From Phyllobacteriaceae bacterium (lineage in GTDB: Bacteria > Pseudomonadota > Alphaproteobacteria > Rhizobiales > Rhizobiaceae): DNA of 64,000 bases. The stretch covers positions 62,001 through 126,000 of the forward strand of contig JANSXT010000015.1 in NCBI GenBank assembly GCA_024742765.1, given 5' to 3'. Positions 46,615-55,613 of the stretch are shown here, piece by piece; positions within the stretch are counted from its first letter, which is position 1, and every line of letters begins with the position of its first letter. Below the pieces are notes generated by a model. That model saw nothing but the letters and a program-made list of their open reading frames with translations, searched no databases and had not been told where the DNA came from. The translations under genes were made by a program, and so were the position numbers.

Positions 46615-47238
46615 ATGCTGACGCTTTGGTCCATGCCCTCCTCCGGCAATTCCTACAAGGTGCGCCTGCTGCTCGCCCATTTGAACGTTCCGTTCAAACA
46701 CAGGGACGCAGAGTACGGAACCGGTGTCACGCAAAGCGCCGCGTTCCTGGCGCTCAATCCCGCCGGCAAGGTGCCGCTGCTGGAACTCGAAGACGGGCGC
46801 ACTTTGCGCGAATCCAACGCGATCCTGCTTTATCTGGCCCGTGGGACGCGCTTTTTGCCGGACGATGCGTACGAGCAGGCGCTGGTCCACCAGTGGATGT
46901 TCTTTGAACAGTACAACCACGAGCCCACAATTGCTGTGCGCGCGGGCATACTGACCTATGACGACCGCGCCCACCGGCGCACGCCCGAAGAGCTCGATCC
47001 GCTGTTGGAAAAGGGCCACGCAGCGCTTGCCCTGATGGAACAGCAATTGGCCCAGACACCGTTCATGACCGGTGAAACCCTGACCGTCGCCGATATCTGC
47101 CTTTACGCCTACACCCATTCGGCGGGCGATAAGGGCGGGTTTGAGATGGACCGCTTCCCGGCGGTCAATCGCTGGCTCGCGCGCGTGGCGTCCGAACCCG
47201 GCCATGTCCCGCTTGAGTGGCTGCCCGACGCCAACTGA
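46615..47238 (+). CDS. Glutathione S-transferase family protein
   Basis: A 207-residue GST-like protein with an N-terminal thioredoxin fold (residues 1-78): SMPSSGNSYKVRLLLAHLNV at the start, LNPAGKVPLLELEDG with the cis-Pro, and LRESNAILLYLA. The helical C-terminal domain (about 85-205) has the GETLTVADICLYAY motif. Ser at the usual catalytic position (SSGNSYKV) suggests a beta or nu-type bacterial GST. Substrate is unknown. Nothing else marks its regulation. Confidence 0.9.
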   Translation: MLTLWSMPSSGNSYKVRLLLAHLNVPFKHRDAEYGTGVTQSAAFLALNPAGKVPLLELEDGRTLRESNAILLYLARGTRFLPDDAYEQALVHQWMFFEQYNHEPTIAVRAGILTYDDRAHRRTPEELDPLLEKGHAALALMEQQLAQTPFMTGETLTVADICLYAYTHSAGDKGGFEMDRFPAVNRWLARVASEPGHVPLEWLPDAN

Positions 47239-47378
47239 GCGCCGAAAACGGGCCTTTTGCCACGAAATCGCCGCACTTTTTCCGCGCGCGCGGCTCAATC
47301 CGATCCACATCGTGCCCCAAAGCGTAACTATCCGTGATCGGAGCAGTTTCGGACAACGCCCCGCCTGGAGCATCGACC

Positions 47379-47714
47379 ATGTTCATGGACTACACCGCAC
47401 GGCGCGCCCAGTGGCGCCAATCGAGCGCCAAGGCGTTCGCGGCCATCGCCGGCGTGTTTGCGTTCGCGACCGTCATCGTCCTGATCGGCCTGACCTCCGC
47501 CGCCCAGGCCGCCACCTACACCCAGGCCGTCGATGCGGCGACGCTGGCCACTATGCTGGCCGCGCCGCAACTGACGCTCCCCGCCCCGCTTTTCGGGCGC
47601 GAGGCGCTTCTCCTTCTGATGAGCCTGGGCCTGGTCGGCATGAGCGCCGGCGCATTCGCTTTCTGGCGCGGGCTGACGACCGGCTGGCAGGAAGCGCCAA
47701 TCCGCAAGCGCTGA
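47379..47714 (+). CDS. Small two-TM protein of unknown function
   Basis: A 111-residue protein with two hydrophobic segments (about 20-44 and 75-97) and short charged ends. GGAG lies 8 nt before the ATG at 47379, which I prefer over an upstream in-frame GTG. The first segment ends in AAQAATYTQ, so it could be a cleaved signal peptide, leaving a single-TM protein. No family is recognised. Confidence 0.62.
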   Translation: MFMDYTARRAQWRQSSAKAFAAIAGVFAFATVIVLIGLTSAAQAATYTQAVDAATLATMLAAPQLTLPAPLFGREALLLLMSLGLVGMSAGAFAFWRGLTTGWQEAPIRKR

Positions 47715-47807
47715 CGTCATCCCTGACGCGCTTTTTCGGGCCCATGGCCCTTGGTCGGGCGGGCGCACGGCCTACATGATGTCAAGAGCCCATCGCCCGG
47801 AGAGATC

Positions 47808-48962
47808 ATGCGCCCGACCCTCTTGCCCGCCGCCCTCCTTGCCGCCGCGACCGCGCTGACGGCCACCGCCGTCGCCGCGCAGGAGCGCACTGCGACCACT
47901 GCCGACGGCATCACGCTGCGCACCGAAACCCTCGCCACCGGCCTTTCGAGCCCATGGGCTGTCGAGATCCTGCCCGATGGCGCGCTTCTGGTCACCGAAC
48001 GGCCCGGCACGATGCGCATCGTCCGCGACGGCACACTGTCCGCACCCATATCCGGCCTGCCCGACATCGCCGCCGGCGGCCAGGGCGGGCTTCTCGATGT
48101 GGCGTTGGCGCCCGATTTCGCCGAGACGCGCGAAATCTATTTCACCTTTTCCGAGCCCGGCGCGGGCGGCACGGGCACCGCCTTGGCAAAAGGCGTCCTG
48201 ACCGGCGAGGCGACGAGCAATCCGGCGCTCGAGGGCACCGAGACCATCTTTTCGATGAACGTCAAATCCTCGGGCGGGCGCCATTTCGGCTCGCGCACCG
48301 GCTTCTGGCCCGACGGCACGGTCTATGTGACGACCGGCGACCGCGGCGATCGGCCCCGCGCGCAGGTGATGAGCGACCATGCCGGCGCGGTGATCCGTAT
48401 CAATCGCGACGGCACCGTGCCCGCCGACAATCCCTTCATCGGCCAGGCGGGCGCCGCGCCCGAACTCTGGTCCAAGGGCCACCGCAACATTCAGGGCGCG
48501 GACATCGACCCGCAAACCGGGCTTTTGTGGACCGTCGAACATGGCGCGCGCGGCGGCGACGAGATCAACCGCCCCGAGGCCGGGCTCAATTATGGCTGGC
48601 CGGAAATCTCCTATGGCCGGCACTATTCGGGCCTGCGCATCGGCCAGGGCACCGAGGCACCGGGCTTCGAGCAGCCGCTCCATTATTGGGACCCGTCGAT
48701 CGCACCGTCCGGCCTTGCCATCTATCAGGGTGAGATGTTCCCCGAATGGGAGGGCGACATTCTGGTCGGCGCGCTGCGCGCCCAGCTCCTGTCGCGGCTT
48801 GACCGCGACGACAGCGGCGCGATCATCGGCGAGGAACAGTTGTTCGAGGGCGACCTTGGCCGCATCCGCGACATCGAGATCGCGCCGGACGGCTCGCTGC
48901 TCGTCGCCATTGACGCCGATCCGGGCCGGATCGTAAGGATCGTGCGCGACCCCGCCTCCTGA
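47808..48962 (+). CDS. PQQ-dependent aldose sugar dehydrogenase (YliI/Asd-like)
   Basis: A 384-residue periplasmic beta-propeller enzyme. Signal peptide about 1-25 (ending AVAAQ). Family features include SSPWAVEILPDGALLVTERPG, GGQGGLLDVALAPDF, GGRHFGSRTGFWPDGTVYV (with the likely catalytic His region), TTGDRGDRPRAQ, and SKGHRNIQGAD. Relatives oxidise aldoses with PQQ as cofactor; PQQ synthesis genes are not in this window. GGAG lies 6-9 nt before ATG 47808. Confidence 0.87.
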   Translation: MRPTLLPAALLAAATALTATAVAAQERTATTADGITLRTETLATGLSSPWAVEILPDGALLVTERPGTMRIVRDGTLSAPISGLPDIAAGGQGGLLDVALAPDFAETREIYFTFSEPGAGGTGTALAKGVLTGEATSNPALEGTETIFSMNVKSSGGRHFGSRTGFWPDGTVYVTTGDRGDRPRAQVMSDHAGAVIRINRDGTVPADNPFIGQAGAAPELWSKGHRNIQGADIDPQTGLLWTVEHGARGGDEINRPEAGLNYGWPEISYGRHYSGLRIGQGTEAPGFEQPLHYWDPSIAPSGLAIYQGEMFPEWEGDILVGALRAQLLSRLDRDDSGAIIGEEQLFEGDLGRIRDIEIAPDGSLLVAIDADPGRIVRIVRDPAS

Positions 48963-48978
48963 TTTTGAGCGTTCCGTT

Positions 48979-49485
48979 ATGAACTGGTTTGTCGGCCTCG
49001 TGCTGCTGATCGTCGCGCTGGCCATCGTGGCGACCGGCGCGTTCCTTCTCGTCGGCCGCGAACAGAGCTGGCGGATGATCGCCGGCAATCCCGATCTCGG
49101 CCCGTTCGACCTGACCGCACCGCAGCGCGCCAGCCGGCCGAACGACGCGCTCCTTTGCTCGCCGGGCCTTTGCGACGGCGCGAAGACCGATGGCGACCTG
49201 CCCGTCTATGCGATGACACCCGAAGCGCTGATCGCAGCGCTCAACGCAGCCGTCGAGGCGCAGCCCGAGCGCAAAGAGCGCGTCGATGACGGCGCCGACC
49301 CCCGCGCCCTGCGTTACGTCACCTGGACCGACACGATGCGCTTTCCCGACACCAACCAGTTCCTCGCCGTCGATCTCGGCGACGGATCGAGCGGCCTTGT
49401 CGCCTATGCCCGCGCGCAGGTCGGCTATTCCGATGCGGGCAACAACCGGGCGCGGCTGACCCGCTGGACCGGGGCGGTCGAGTGA
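48979..49485 (+). CDS. DUF1499 family protein
   Basis: A 168-residue protein with an N-terminal membrane helix (residues 3-25) and a periplasmic DUF1499 domain, with RPNDALLCSPGLC (two Cys near residues 60 and 65), LPVYAMTPEALIAAL, and ALRYVTWTDTMRFPD. It starts 17 bp after the sugar dehydrogenase stop and is probably co-transcribed. Function of the family is unknown. Confidence 0.85.
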   Translation: MNWFVGLVLLIVALAIVATGAFLLVGREQSWRMIAGNPDLGPFDLTAPQRASRPNDALLCSPGLCDGAKTDGDLPVYAMTPEALIAALNAAVEAQPERKERVDDGADPRALRYVTWTDTMRFPDTNQFLAVDLGDGSSGLVAYARAQVGYSDAGNNRARLTRWTGAVE

Positions 49486-49488
49486 CCG

Positions 49489-50073
49489 TTACCGCGCCCA
49501 GGCCGTGCGGCCTTCGGCCAGCGCCTCGGTTTCCGCATCGATCAGCGCGCGGATCTCGGCCAGCAGCGGATGGGCGTCGGTGCGCGCCGTGCCATAGTCG
49601 AGATTGAACCGGTAGTCGAAGTCGGGCGCGTTGGCCCCTTGCGTGTGCTGCAGGATCGTCTCAATCTTGTCGAACCCCTTGGCGAATACCGCCTCGGGCG
49701 TAATCGCCGCGGCATATTCGTCGTAAAGCGCGCGGAACTCGTCGCGCAGCGCGGCCGGAAGCCCGTCGGTGAGCTTGTGGAAATCGGCTCGCTCGCGCGC
49801 ATCGCGCCCATCGTCGGCGTTCTGGTGGATCGCCGGCACATCGCCCTCATAGATTTCGCCCAGATCGTGGATCAGCGCCAGCTTCAGCAGCTTGAGCCGG
49901 TCGATCTCCGCCGGCAGCAGGTCGGCAAAGGCAAGGATCGTCATGCACAGCCGCCAGCAATGTTCGGCAACGCTCTCGGCGCGTCCCGACGCGGTGATGC
50001 CCGAGCGCAGCGTGTCCTTGATCCGCTCGATCTCGCGGACGAACGCCAGCCGGGCCCCGATGTCGCCGGTCAC
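49489..50073 (-). CDS. HD-domain hydrolase, YfbR/HDDC2-like 5'-nucleotidase
   Basis: A 194-residue cytoplasmic HD phosphohydrolase. The metal-binding residues are visible: His in VAEHCWRL, the HD pair in LALIHDLGEIYEGD, and Asp in GFDKIETILQH. Family members dephosphorylate deoxynucleoside 5'-monophosphates. The GTG at 50073 was chosen because it overlaps the stop of the upstream DUF1176 gene (GTGA) and gives the normal family length; the frame is open further upstream without sensible sequence. Confidence 0.88.
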   Translation of the reverse strand: MTGDIGARLAFVREIERIKDTLRSGITASGRAESVAEHCWRLCMTILAFADLLPAEIDRLKLLKLALIHDLGEIYEGDVPAIHQNADDGRDARERADFHKLTDGLPAALRDEFRALYDEYAAAITPEAVFAKGFDKIETILQHTQGANAPDFDYRFNLDYGTARTDAHPLLAEIRALIDAETEALAEGRTAWAR

Positions 50074-51158
50074 GACTTGTCGCCGGCCACCGGCCAGATG
50101 CGCTCCCAGCTTTCCTGCGTTTCGTCGAAGACGCCGTCGCACTCGTCCTTGACGCGCATCTCGGCGAGCACGAACCCATAGCCGGGGCCGACCTGGCCAA
50201 TGTTCCAGTCAGTGACGGTGCCGCAGTCGCCGATGCCCCGGCCCTTGAAGAACGATGTGACCTGTCGCGTCTCGGCGTCCCATCCCGCATTCCAGGCGAC
50301 CATCACCGCGCCGGGGCCCTGATCGGTCATCACCGGCAGCGGCAGCCGGTAATAGGTGCCGTCCACCTCGGCCCAGAAGGCGAACGGCGCATTATAGGCG
50401 CCGCCCGAGCCGCAGCGCAGCCCGACCAGTCGCGCCTCATCGTCGATATCGGCGGAAAAGCCGCCCAGCGGATCGGGCGGCGAGCCGTCAAAATTGGCGC
50501 AGGGTGCATCCTCGCCCTCATAAAAGCGCCGCAGGCCGGCGGGCACCGCATCGAGCGCCGCCATCCGGCCATCGTCTTGCTCGTCCGCGGCCGGCACCGC
50601 GCCGATGGCCGCCAGCGCATCCTCGCGTCCGACCCGGCCCTGCACCTCGTCCATGAAGATCGCGCCGGCAACGACGCCCGAAAGCGAATAGGGCGCGGTC
50701 GTCTGGCCCGAGCGCGTGCGGAACGTCACCTGAAGCCGCTCGCCGGCCTTGGCGGCGGCAAGCAGCGCGCGCACCTCGTCCTGGTCGGCATAGGAATATT
50801 CCGAGATCGCCGCGCGATAGGAAAAAGCGCCCGACGGCACCGTCAGCACGTCGGCGCCATCGATCGAAAAGCGCACCTCGGAACCCGCGGCCAGCGGCTC
50901 GCGCATCGTCAGGTAAAGCGCGACGGGCGCATCGAACGCCGCCGCCCGGCGGAAGCCCACCGTGAACAGGGTGACGCGCGCATTGGTGATGAACATGTCG
51001 CAGCGCAGCGCGTTGGTGCAGGACACGTTGACGTCGCGGATGCGCTTGAACTGGCTGGCATCGGCCGGCGCGGGCAGCGCCACCGCCGCAAGACCGGCAA
51101 TGGCAACGCAAAGGCAGGCAAGAGCGCCGAACGGCGATCGGAAAGGCTGCTGACGCAA
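50070..51158 (-). CDS. Secreted DUF1176 family protein
   Basis: A 362-residue exported protein. The signal peptide (about residues 1-35) ends PAPADA. The mature portion has the DUF1176 pattern: FKRIRDVNVSCTNALRCDMF near the N terminus, a middle IAFSL-like beta region, and ERIWPVAGDK at the end, with Cys pairs (SCTNALRC, GDCGTV). The start is a TTG at 51158, preceded by GGGAG 7 nt away; no suitable ATG exists, and the longer open frame upstream is the shadow of the EamA gene. Role unknown, possibly envelope-related. Confidence 0.82.
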   Translation of the reverse strand: MRQQPFRSPFGALACLCVAIAGLAAVALPAPADASQFKRIRDVNVSCTNALRCDMFITNARVTLFTVGFRRAAAFDAPVALYLTMREPLAAGSEVRFSIDGADVLTVPSGAFSYRAAISEYSYADQDEVRALLAAAKAGERLQVTFRTRSGQTTAPYSLSGVVAGAIFMDEVQGRVGREDALAAIGAVPAADEQDDGRMAALDAVPAGLRRFYEGEDAPCANFDGSPPDPLGGFSADIDDEARLVGLRCGSGGAYNAPFAFWAEVDGTYYRLPLPVMTDQGPGAVMVAWNAGWDAETRQVTSFFKGRGIGDCGTVTDWNIGQVGPGYGFVLAEMRVKDECDGVFDETQESWERIWPVAGDKS

Positions 51159-51341
51159 GGGGGAACTCCCGTTGGTTTTGTCTCGCCCTAACATAGGCTG
51201 CCCGCCGGCCTTGATAAGAGCCACATGATGCGCAATCCCGTGATCGGCGCGAATGTGCCGCGCGGCCAGCCCCTTGGCAAGCTTGTCACGGTGACATGTT
51301 TGCCGCTTGCCCGCCCGTCCGGGCCGTGGCACGGGCGCCCC

Positions 51342-52253
51342 ATGCAGCGCGCCACCGCCAATGCCCTCTTGCTCGTCACCGGTGCCATCTGGGGCATGGG
51401 CTTCGTCGCCCAGTCCACCGCGATGGACGCGATCGGCCCGGTCTTCTTCACCGGTGTGCGGTTTCTGGCGGCTGCACTGGCCGTCGCGCCGCTGGCGCTT
51501 TGGGAGATGCGGCGCGCCAAAGCCGCCGGCAGCCCGCCGCTGACACCTGGCCAATGGCGCAACTTCGCCATCCTTGGCTGTCTTCTGTTCGCTTCGCTCG
51601 CCGCCCAGCAGATCGGCCTTCTGACGACGACGGTCACCAATTCGGGCTTTCTGACCGGCACCTATGTGGTGCTGGTGCCGGTGATCGCCGTCATCGTCCT
51701 GCGCGAATTTCCCCATCCGGTGGTCTGGCCCGCAGCGGCGCTGACGCTCGGCGGCATCTGGCTCCTGTCCGGCGGCGCGCTGTCCGGGCTGATACAGGGC
51801 GATCTGTGGACGCTTCTGTGCGCGCTCCTTTGGGCCTGCCACGTCATCGCGCTTGGCCGTTTCGTCAGGGGCGCGCCGCGCCCCTTCACGCTGGCCTTCA
51901 CGCAATTTGTCGTCTGCGGGCTGATCGGCTGCGTCATCGCACCGTTCATCGAACCCGTCTCGTTTGATCTGATCGTCGCCGCAGCGCCCGAGATCGCCTT
52001 TGCCGGCATCGTCTCCGGCGGGGTCGCCTTCACCATCCAGGCGGTGGCCCAGCGCCATACGACCGCGCCCCAGGCGGCGATCTTCATGTCCACCGAAGCG
52101 CCCTTTGCCGCCCTGTTTGGCGCTTTGTTCCTCGCCGAGCGCATTCCCGCCATCGGCATCATCGGCTGCGGGCTGATCTTCTTGGCGATCCTTGCCGTCG
52201 AACTCGTGCCGATGCTGCGCCCGGCCCGGCAAAGGGCCGCTCACGAACCCTGA
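51342..52253 (+). CDS. EamA/DMT-family transporter
   Basis: A 303-residue inner-membrane protein with ten predicted helices, in two five-helix EamA repeats, as in drug/metabolite exporters. The N terminus ALLLVTGAIWGMGFVAQSTA and the second-half AAIFMSTEAPFAALFGALFLAE are typical. Substrate unknown (amino acids or metabolites are common). The ATG at 51342 was chosen at the first helix; upstream codons are not membrane-like. It is divergent from the DUF1176 gene. Confidence 0.88.
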   Translation: MQRATANALLLVTGAIWGMGFVAQSTAMDAIGPVFFTGVRFLAAALAVAPLALWEMRRAKAAGSPPLTPGQWRNFAILGCLLFASLAAQQIGLLTTTVTNSGFLTGTYVVLVPVIAVIVLREFPHPVVWPAAALTLGGIWLLSGGALSGLIQGDLWTLLCALLWACHVIALGRFVRGAPRPFTLAFTQFVVCGLIGCVIAPFIEPVSFDLIVAAAPEIAFAGIVSGGVAFTIQAVAQRHTTAPQAAIFMSTEAPFAALFGALFLAERIPAIGIIGCGLIFLAILAVELVPMLRPARQRAAHEP

Positions 52254-52584
52254 CAGCGATCAAATTCGCATGCCGGCGCAAGGCGCGTTACCGGCCCGCG
52301 CGACCCGGCCGCCCGCCCCTGCCCGATTTCGCCCGTGCGGCGGCGGCAAAAAGCGCTGACGATGCCGGCATTTGCCCACTGCGCGCGGTCAATTGTGGCA
52401 GACCCGGGCCAACCATGGCCGAATTATGTCGTTGTTTTTGCTGACTTTTGGCAACCGAACGTGAATTGCAACGGACGGGCTCCACCGCCAGTTTCGCCCC
52501 GTCACCGCCGTCGGCACGCCTTTGAACGGCACCTTCCCCGCCGGCGCCGGTGGCACCAATGGGAGACAGAAAGGGATACGACCC

Positions 52585-52836
52585 ATGACCAACAAACTGA
52601 CCGCAGCACTGGCAGGCGGCGCGCTGCTCGCCTCGACCATCTTCGCCTTCGCCGGCGAGGGACAGGGCGTGATCGCCTCGATCGATCCGGAGACCCGGAT
52701 GATCGTTCTGGAGGACGGTTCGAGCTGGCTCGCCGCCGACGAAGTGGAACTGGCGGGCCTTGCGCCCGGCGACACGATCAGCGTCGTCTACACCGACGGC
52801 ACCACCACGCTGACCGAGGTCACCAAGGTCGAGTAA
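52585..52836 (+). CDS. DUF1344 secreted protein
   Basis: An 83-residue protein with a signal peptide (about residues 1-24, ending IFAFA) and a small beta-rich domain of about 55 residues: GVIASIDPETRMIVLEDGSSW and GLAPGDTISVVYTDG. The family is common in Rhizobiales and has no known function. AAGGG lies about 11 nt upstream of the ATG at 52585. The 331 bp before it hold no gene that I can support; 179 bp after it are also empty. Confidence 0.82.
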   Translation: MTNKLTAALAGGALLASTIFAFAGEGQGVIASIDPETRMIVLEDGSSWLAADEVELAGLAPGDTISVVYTDGTTTLTEVTKVE

Positions 52837-53015
52837 CACCGGCAAGGCCGGACGGGCCCGGGGCGGCCCGCTTGCCCTGACCGGGGTTCTCACCCGAACC
52901 CGGTCCGGGCCGTCCCAGCTCCACACCCGGATGCAGGACCGGGCGTTGGGGCGGGCGCGGCATGATTTTCCGTCCGAACGACGAGCGGACATGCCGCGCC
53001 ATCCCGCTCTGCCCC

Positions 53016-54230
53016 TTACGGGCGAACCGGGGCATCCTCCATCACCAGATGCAGGTCGGGACCGTCATAAGGGTGCGCGCGGGCCACATCCTCGTTCAGC
53101 GCAACGCCGAGGCCCGGTTCGGTCGGCACCAGCGTGTCGCCATCCTCCAGCACCAGCGGCGTCGTCAGCAGGTCCGCATGAAAGCCGGTCCAGTCCTTGA
53201 TTGCCTCGAGGATCAGGAAATTGGGCAGCGTCGCCGCAAGCTGGATGTTGGCCGCCGCCGCGATCGGTCCGCAATAGCAGTGCGGCGCGACCAGTGCGTG
53301 ATGGGTCTCGGCAATCGCCGCGATCTTCTTGGTTTCCAGAATGCCGCCCGAGCGGCCAAGATCGGGCTGGACGATCTGCGCCGCGCCCAGCGCCAGAAGG
53401 CGGGCAAACTCATATTTGGTCGTCAGACGCTCGCCGGTGGCGACCGGAATCGAGGTTTTGGCCGCAAATTCCGCCATCGCCTCGGGCATATCGGGCGGCA
53501 CCGGCTCTTCGAACCACAGCGGATCGTAGGGTTCGATCGCTTTCGCCATCCTTGCTGCGCCCGACGGGGTGAACTGGCCGTGCGTGCCGAACAAGATGTC
53601 CGCCCGCGTGCCGACGGCCTTGCGCACCGCGGCCACCATCGCCGCCGACCGCTCGATATCGGTCAGAAGCGGCTGGTGCGGATCGTGGATCGTATAGGGC
53701 CCGGCCGGGTCGAACTTGACCGCCGTGAAACCGCGTTCGACCCACTGCCAAGCCGCCTCGGCTGCCATGTCCGGGTCGTTGTAGACGTTCCGGCCTTCCG
53801 TCTCCGCCGGATAGATCGAGCCGGTCGCCGGATAAAGATAGGTGTAGGAACGCATCCGGGTCTGCACCGCGCCGCCGATCAGCCGGTGCACGGGCTGGCC
53901 CGCATGCTTGCCGATGATGTCCCAGCAGGCCATCTCCAGTGCCGAAAAACAGCCCATCATCGAAACGTCCGGCCGCTGCGTGAAACCGGACGAATAGCAG
54001 CGCCGGAACAACGCCTCGATATTGTGCGGATCGTGCCCGATCAGGTGCCGCTCGGCGGCGTCTTCAATCATCGCCGCCATGGTCTGCGGCCCGAAGGTTG
54101 CATTGTACGCTTCGCCATAGCCAACCACGCCCTCGGAATCGGTCAGCTTGACGAAGATGAAATAGCGCCCGCCGGGCGTGCCCTCGGGCGTGCCGACGAT
54201 GAAGGTCTCGATGTCGGTGATGGTTGGCAT
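53016..54230 (-). CDS. Mandelate racemase/muconate lactonizing enzyme family (enolase superfamily)
   Basis: A 404-residue sugar-acid dehydratase or cycloisomerase candidate. The N-terminal capping domain includes YFIFVKLTDSEGVVGYGE. The barrel has GFTAVKFDPAGPY (base region), LFGTHGQFTPSGA, WFEEPVPP, VATGERLTT, QPDLGRSGG and APHCYCGPI with the C-terminal His. The metal ligands fit the superfamily pattern, and sequences with FGTHGQFT are often annotated as anhydrogalactonate cycloisomerase-like, but substrate is not certain. It is followed upstream in transcription by a zinc alcohol dehydrogenase, hinting at a sugar-acid pathway. Confidence 0.85.
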   Translation of the reverse strand: MPTITDIETFIVGTPEGTPGGRYFIFVKLTDSEGVVGYGEAYNATFGPQTMAAMIEDAAERHLIGHDPHNIEALFRRCYSSGFTQRPDVSMMGCFSALEMACWDIIGKHAGQPVHRLIGGAVQTRMRSYTYLYPATGSIYPAETEGRNVYNDPDMAAEAAWQWVERGFTAVKFDPAGPYTIHDPHQPLLTDIERSAAMVAAVRKAVGTRADILFGTHGQFTPSGAARMAKAIEPYDPLWFEEPVPPDMPEAMAEFAAKTSIPVATGERLTTKYEFARLLALGAAQIVQPDLGRSGGILETKKIAAIAETHHALVAPHCYCGPIAAAANIQLAATLPNFLILEAIKDWTGFHADLLTTPLVLEDGDTLVPTEPGLGVALNEDVARAHPYDGPDLHLVMEDAPVRP

Positions 54231-54252
54231 GTCGGCTCCGTCGGTCGTTGCT

Positions 54253-54301
54253 CGTCGGTCGTCGTTCGTAACGGAAATCGACCGACGACCCACGAACGAC
54301 G
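54253..54301. repeat. Overlapping alternative hairpins between two enzyme genes
   Basis: CGTCGGTC (54253-54260) pairs with GACCGACG (54280-54287), and CGTCGTTCGT (54260-54269) pairs with ACGAACGACG (54292-54301). The two pairings cross, so only one, or a pseudoknot, can form. The element occupies almost the whole 77-bp gap between the dehydrogenase stop and the enolase-superfamily start. Confidence 0.6.
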
Positions 54302-54307
54302 ATTGAC

Positions 54308-55399
54308 TCAAAAAACGATCACATTCCTCAGCCCTTGGCCAGCCTTGGTCGCCGCGATCGCCTCATTGATCTGATCGAGCGAGAACCGGCCGGTGACCAA
54401 CGCGTCCAGTTCCAGAACCCCGTCGCCATAGAGCCCGGCCAGATGCGGCACGTCGCGGCACACGCAGGCCGAGCCCATTTTCGAGCCGATGATGCGCTGG
54501 CTGAACCCGGCAAAACTGGCCGGATTGAACGCGATGTTCACATCGCTGTGCGGCATGCCGACAATGACGACCGTGCCGCCCTTGCCGATATAGCTGGTCG
54601 CGCTTTCAAGCGCCGCCGGCGCGCCCGAGGCGACGAACACGAAATCGGCGCCGCGCCCGCCCGTCGCCGCCAGCACCTTGTCCACCGCATCCTCATGGAT
54701 GGGGTCCAGCAGATGAGTCGCGCCGAGCCGTTCGGCGGCATCGAGCTTTTCGCGCGACAGGTCGATGGCGATGATGGAGGCGGCGCCGGCGATGCGCGCG
54801 CCCTGCACCGCGTTCAGGCCCACCCCGCCGCAGCCGATCACCACCGCATGGGCGCCCTTTGGCATCTGCGCCGTGTTGGTCACCGCGCCGACGCCGGTGA
54901 TCGCGCCGCACGCGAGCAGGCTGGCCGACTCATGGGGAATGGCTGGATCGACGGCGGCCAACTGGCTTTGCTCCACCACCAGCTTTTCGGCGAACGCGCC
55001 GGTGCGCAACCCATGGCCGAGCACGGCACCCGATGCGTCGGTCAGCGGCGAACGCCGGTCGAGATCGAACACCGTCTCGCACAGATAGTCATGGCCGGCC
55101 TCGCAATAATGGCAGGCGCCGCAGGCGCGGATCAGCGTGACAACCACCGCATCGCCCGGGCCGACATGATCGACCCCGGCGCCCACCGCTTCGACGATGC
55201 CCGCCGCCTCATGGCCAAGCACGATGGGCAGATCGCCGCCCCAGCCGCCATCGGCATAGGTGATGTCGGAATGGCAGATGGCGCACGCCTTGACCGCCAC
55301 AAGCACTTCGCCGGGGCCCGGATCGGCAAGCGTGACATGCTCGATCGACATCGGCTCGCCAAAGGCGCGGCAGACGGCGGCGCGTATGGTCTGCGGCAT
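54308..55399 (-). CDS. Zinc-dependent alcohol dehydrogenase (MDR family)
   Basis: A 363-residue NAD-dependent dehydrogenase. Catalytic zinc ligands lie in CAICHSD (Cys41 region) and GHEAAG, the structural zinc cysteines in CGACHYCEAGHDYLC, and the Rossmann motif in GCGGVGLNAVQGA. The LLACGAITGVGAV segment is typical of the class III / long-chain alcohol and aldehyde dehydrogenase branch. The ATG at 55399 follows GGGGAGGGC. Possibly co-transcribed with the enolase-superfamily gene downstream. Substrate cannot be assigned. Confidence 0.9.
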   Translation of the reverse strand: MPQTIRAAVCRAFGEPMSIEHVTLADPGPGEVLVAVKACAICHSDITYADGGWGGDLPIVLGHEAAGIVEAVGAGVDHVGPGDAVVVTLIRACGACHYCEAGHDYLCETVFDLDRRSPLTDASGAVLGHGLRTGAFAEKLVVEQSQLAAVDPAIPHESASLLACGAITGVGAVTNTAQMPKGAHAVVIGCGGVGLNAVQGARIAGAASIIAIDLSREKLDAAERLGATHLLDPIHEDAVDKVLAATGGRGADFVFVASGAPAALESATSYIGKGGTVVIVGMPHSDVNIAFNPASFAGFSQRIIGSKMGSACVCRDVPHLAGLYGDGVLELDALVTGRFSLDQINEAIAATKAGQGLRNVIVF

Positions 55400-55613
55400 G
55401 GCCTGCCCTCCCCGGCATTGGCGTGCGCCGGCCATCTAAACGCCTGCGCGGCCATCGGCAGTTCCGCAAGGGCGACACGCCGCGTCGGCATTTTGAAAAG
55501 ACGGACGGGCAGCGACGGTGACGGCGGCAAGCAACCGCGCAGCCGGCCACAAGCAATTGTTAAAGTCTGAGGGATAGAAATTGCATGGCAGACATCAAGA
55601 CTGGGCGGGTTCT

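Noticed and set aside
50070-52244. 724-codon open frame covering DUF1176 and beyond
   Set aside because: The part above 51158 is antisense to the EamA transporter; DUF1176 begins at a TTG with its own ribosome-binding site.
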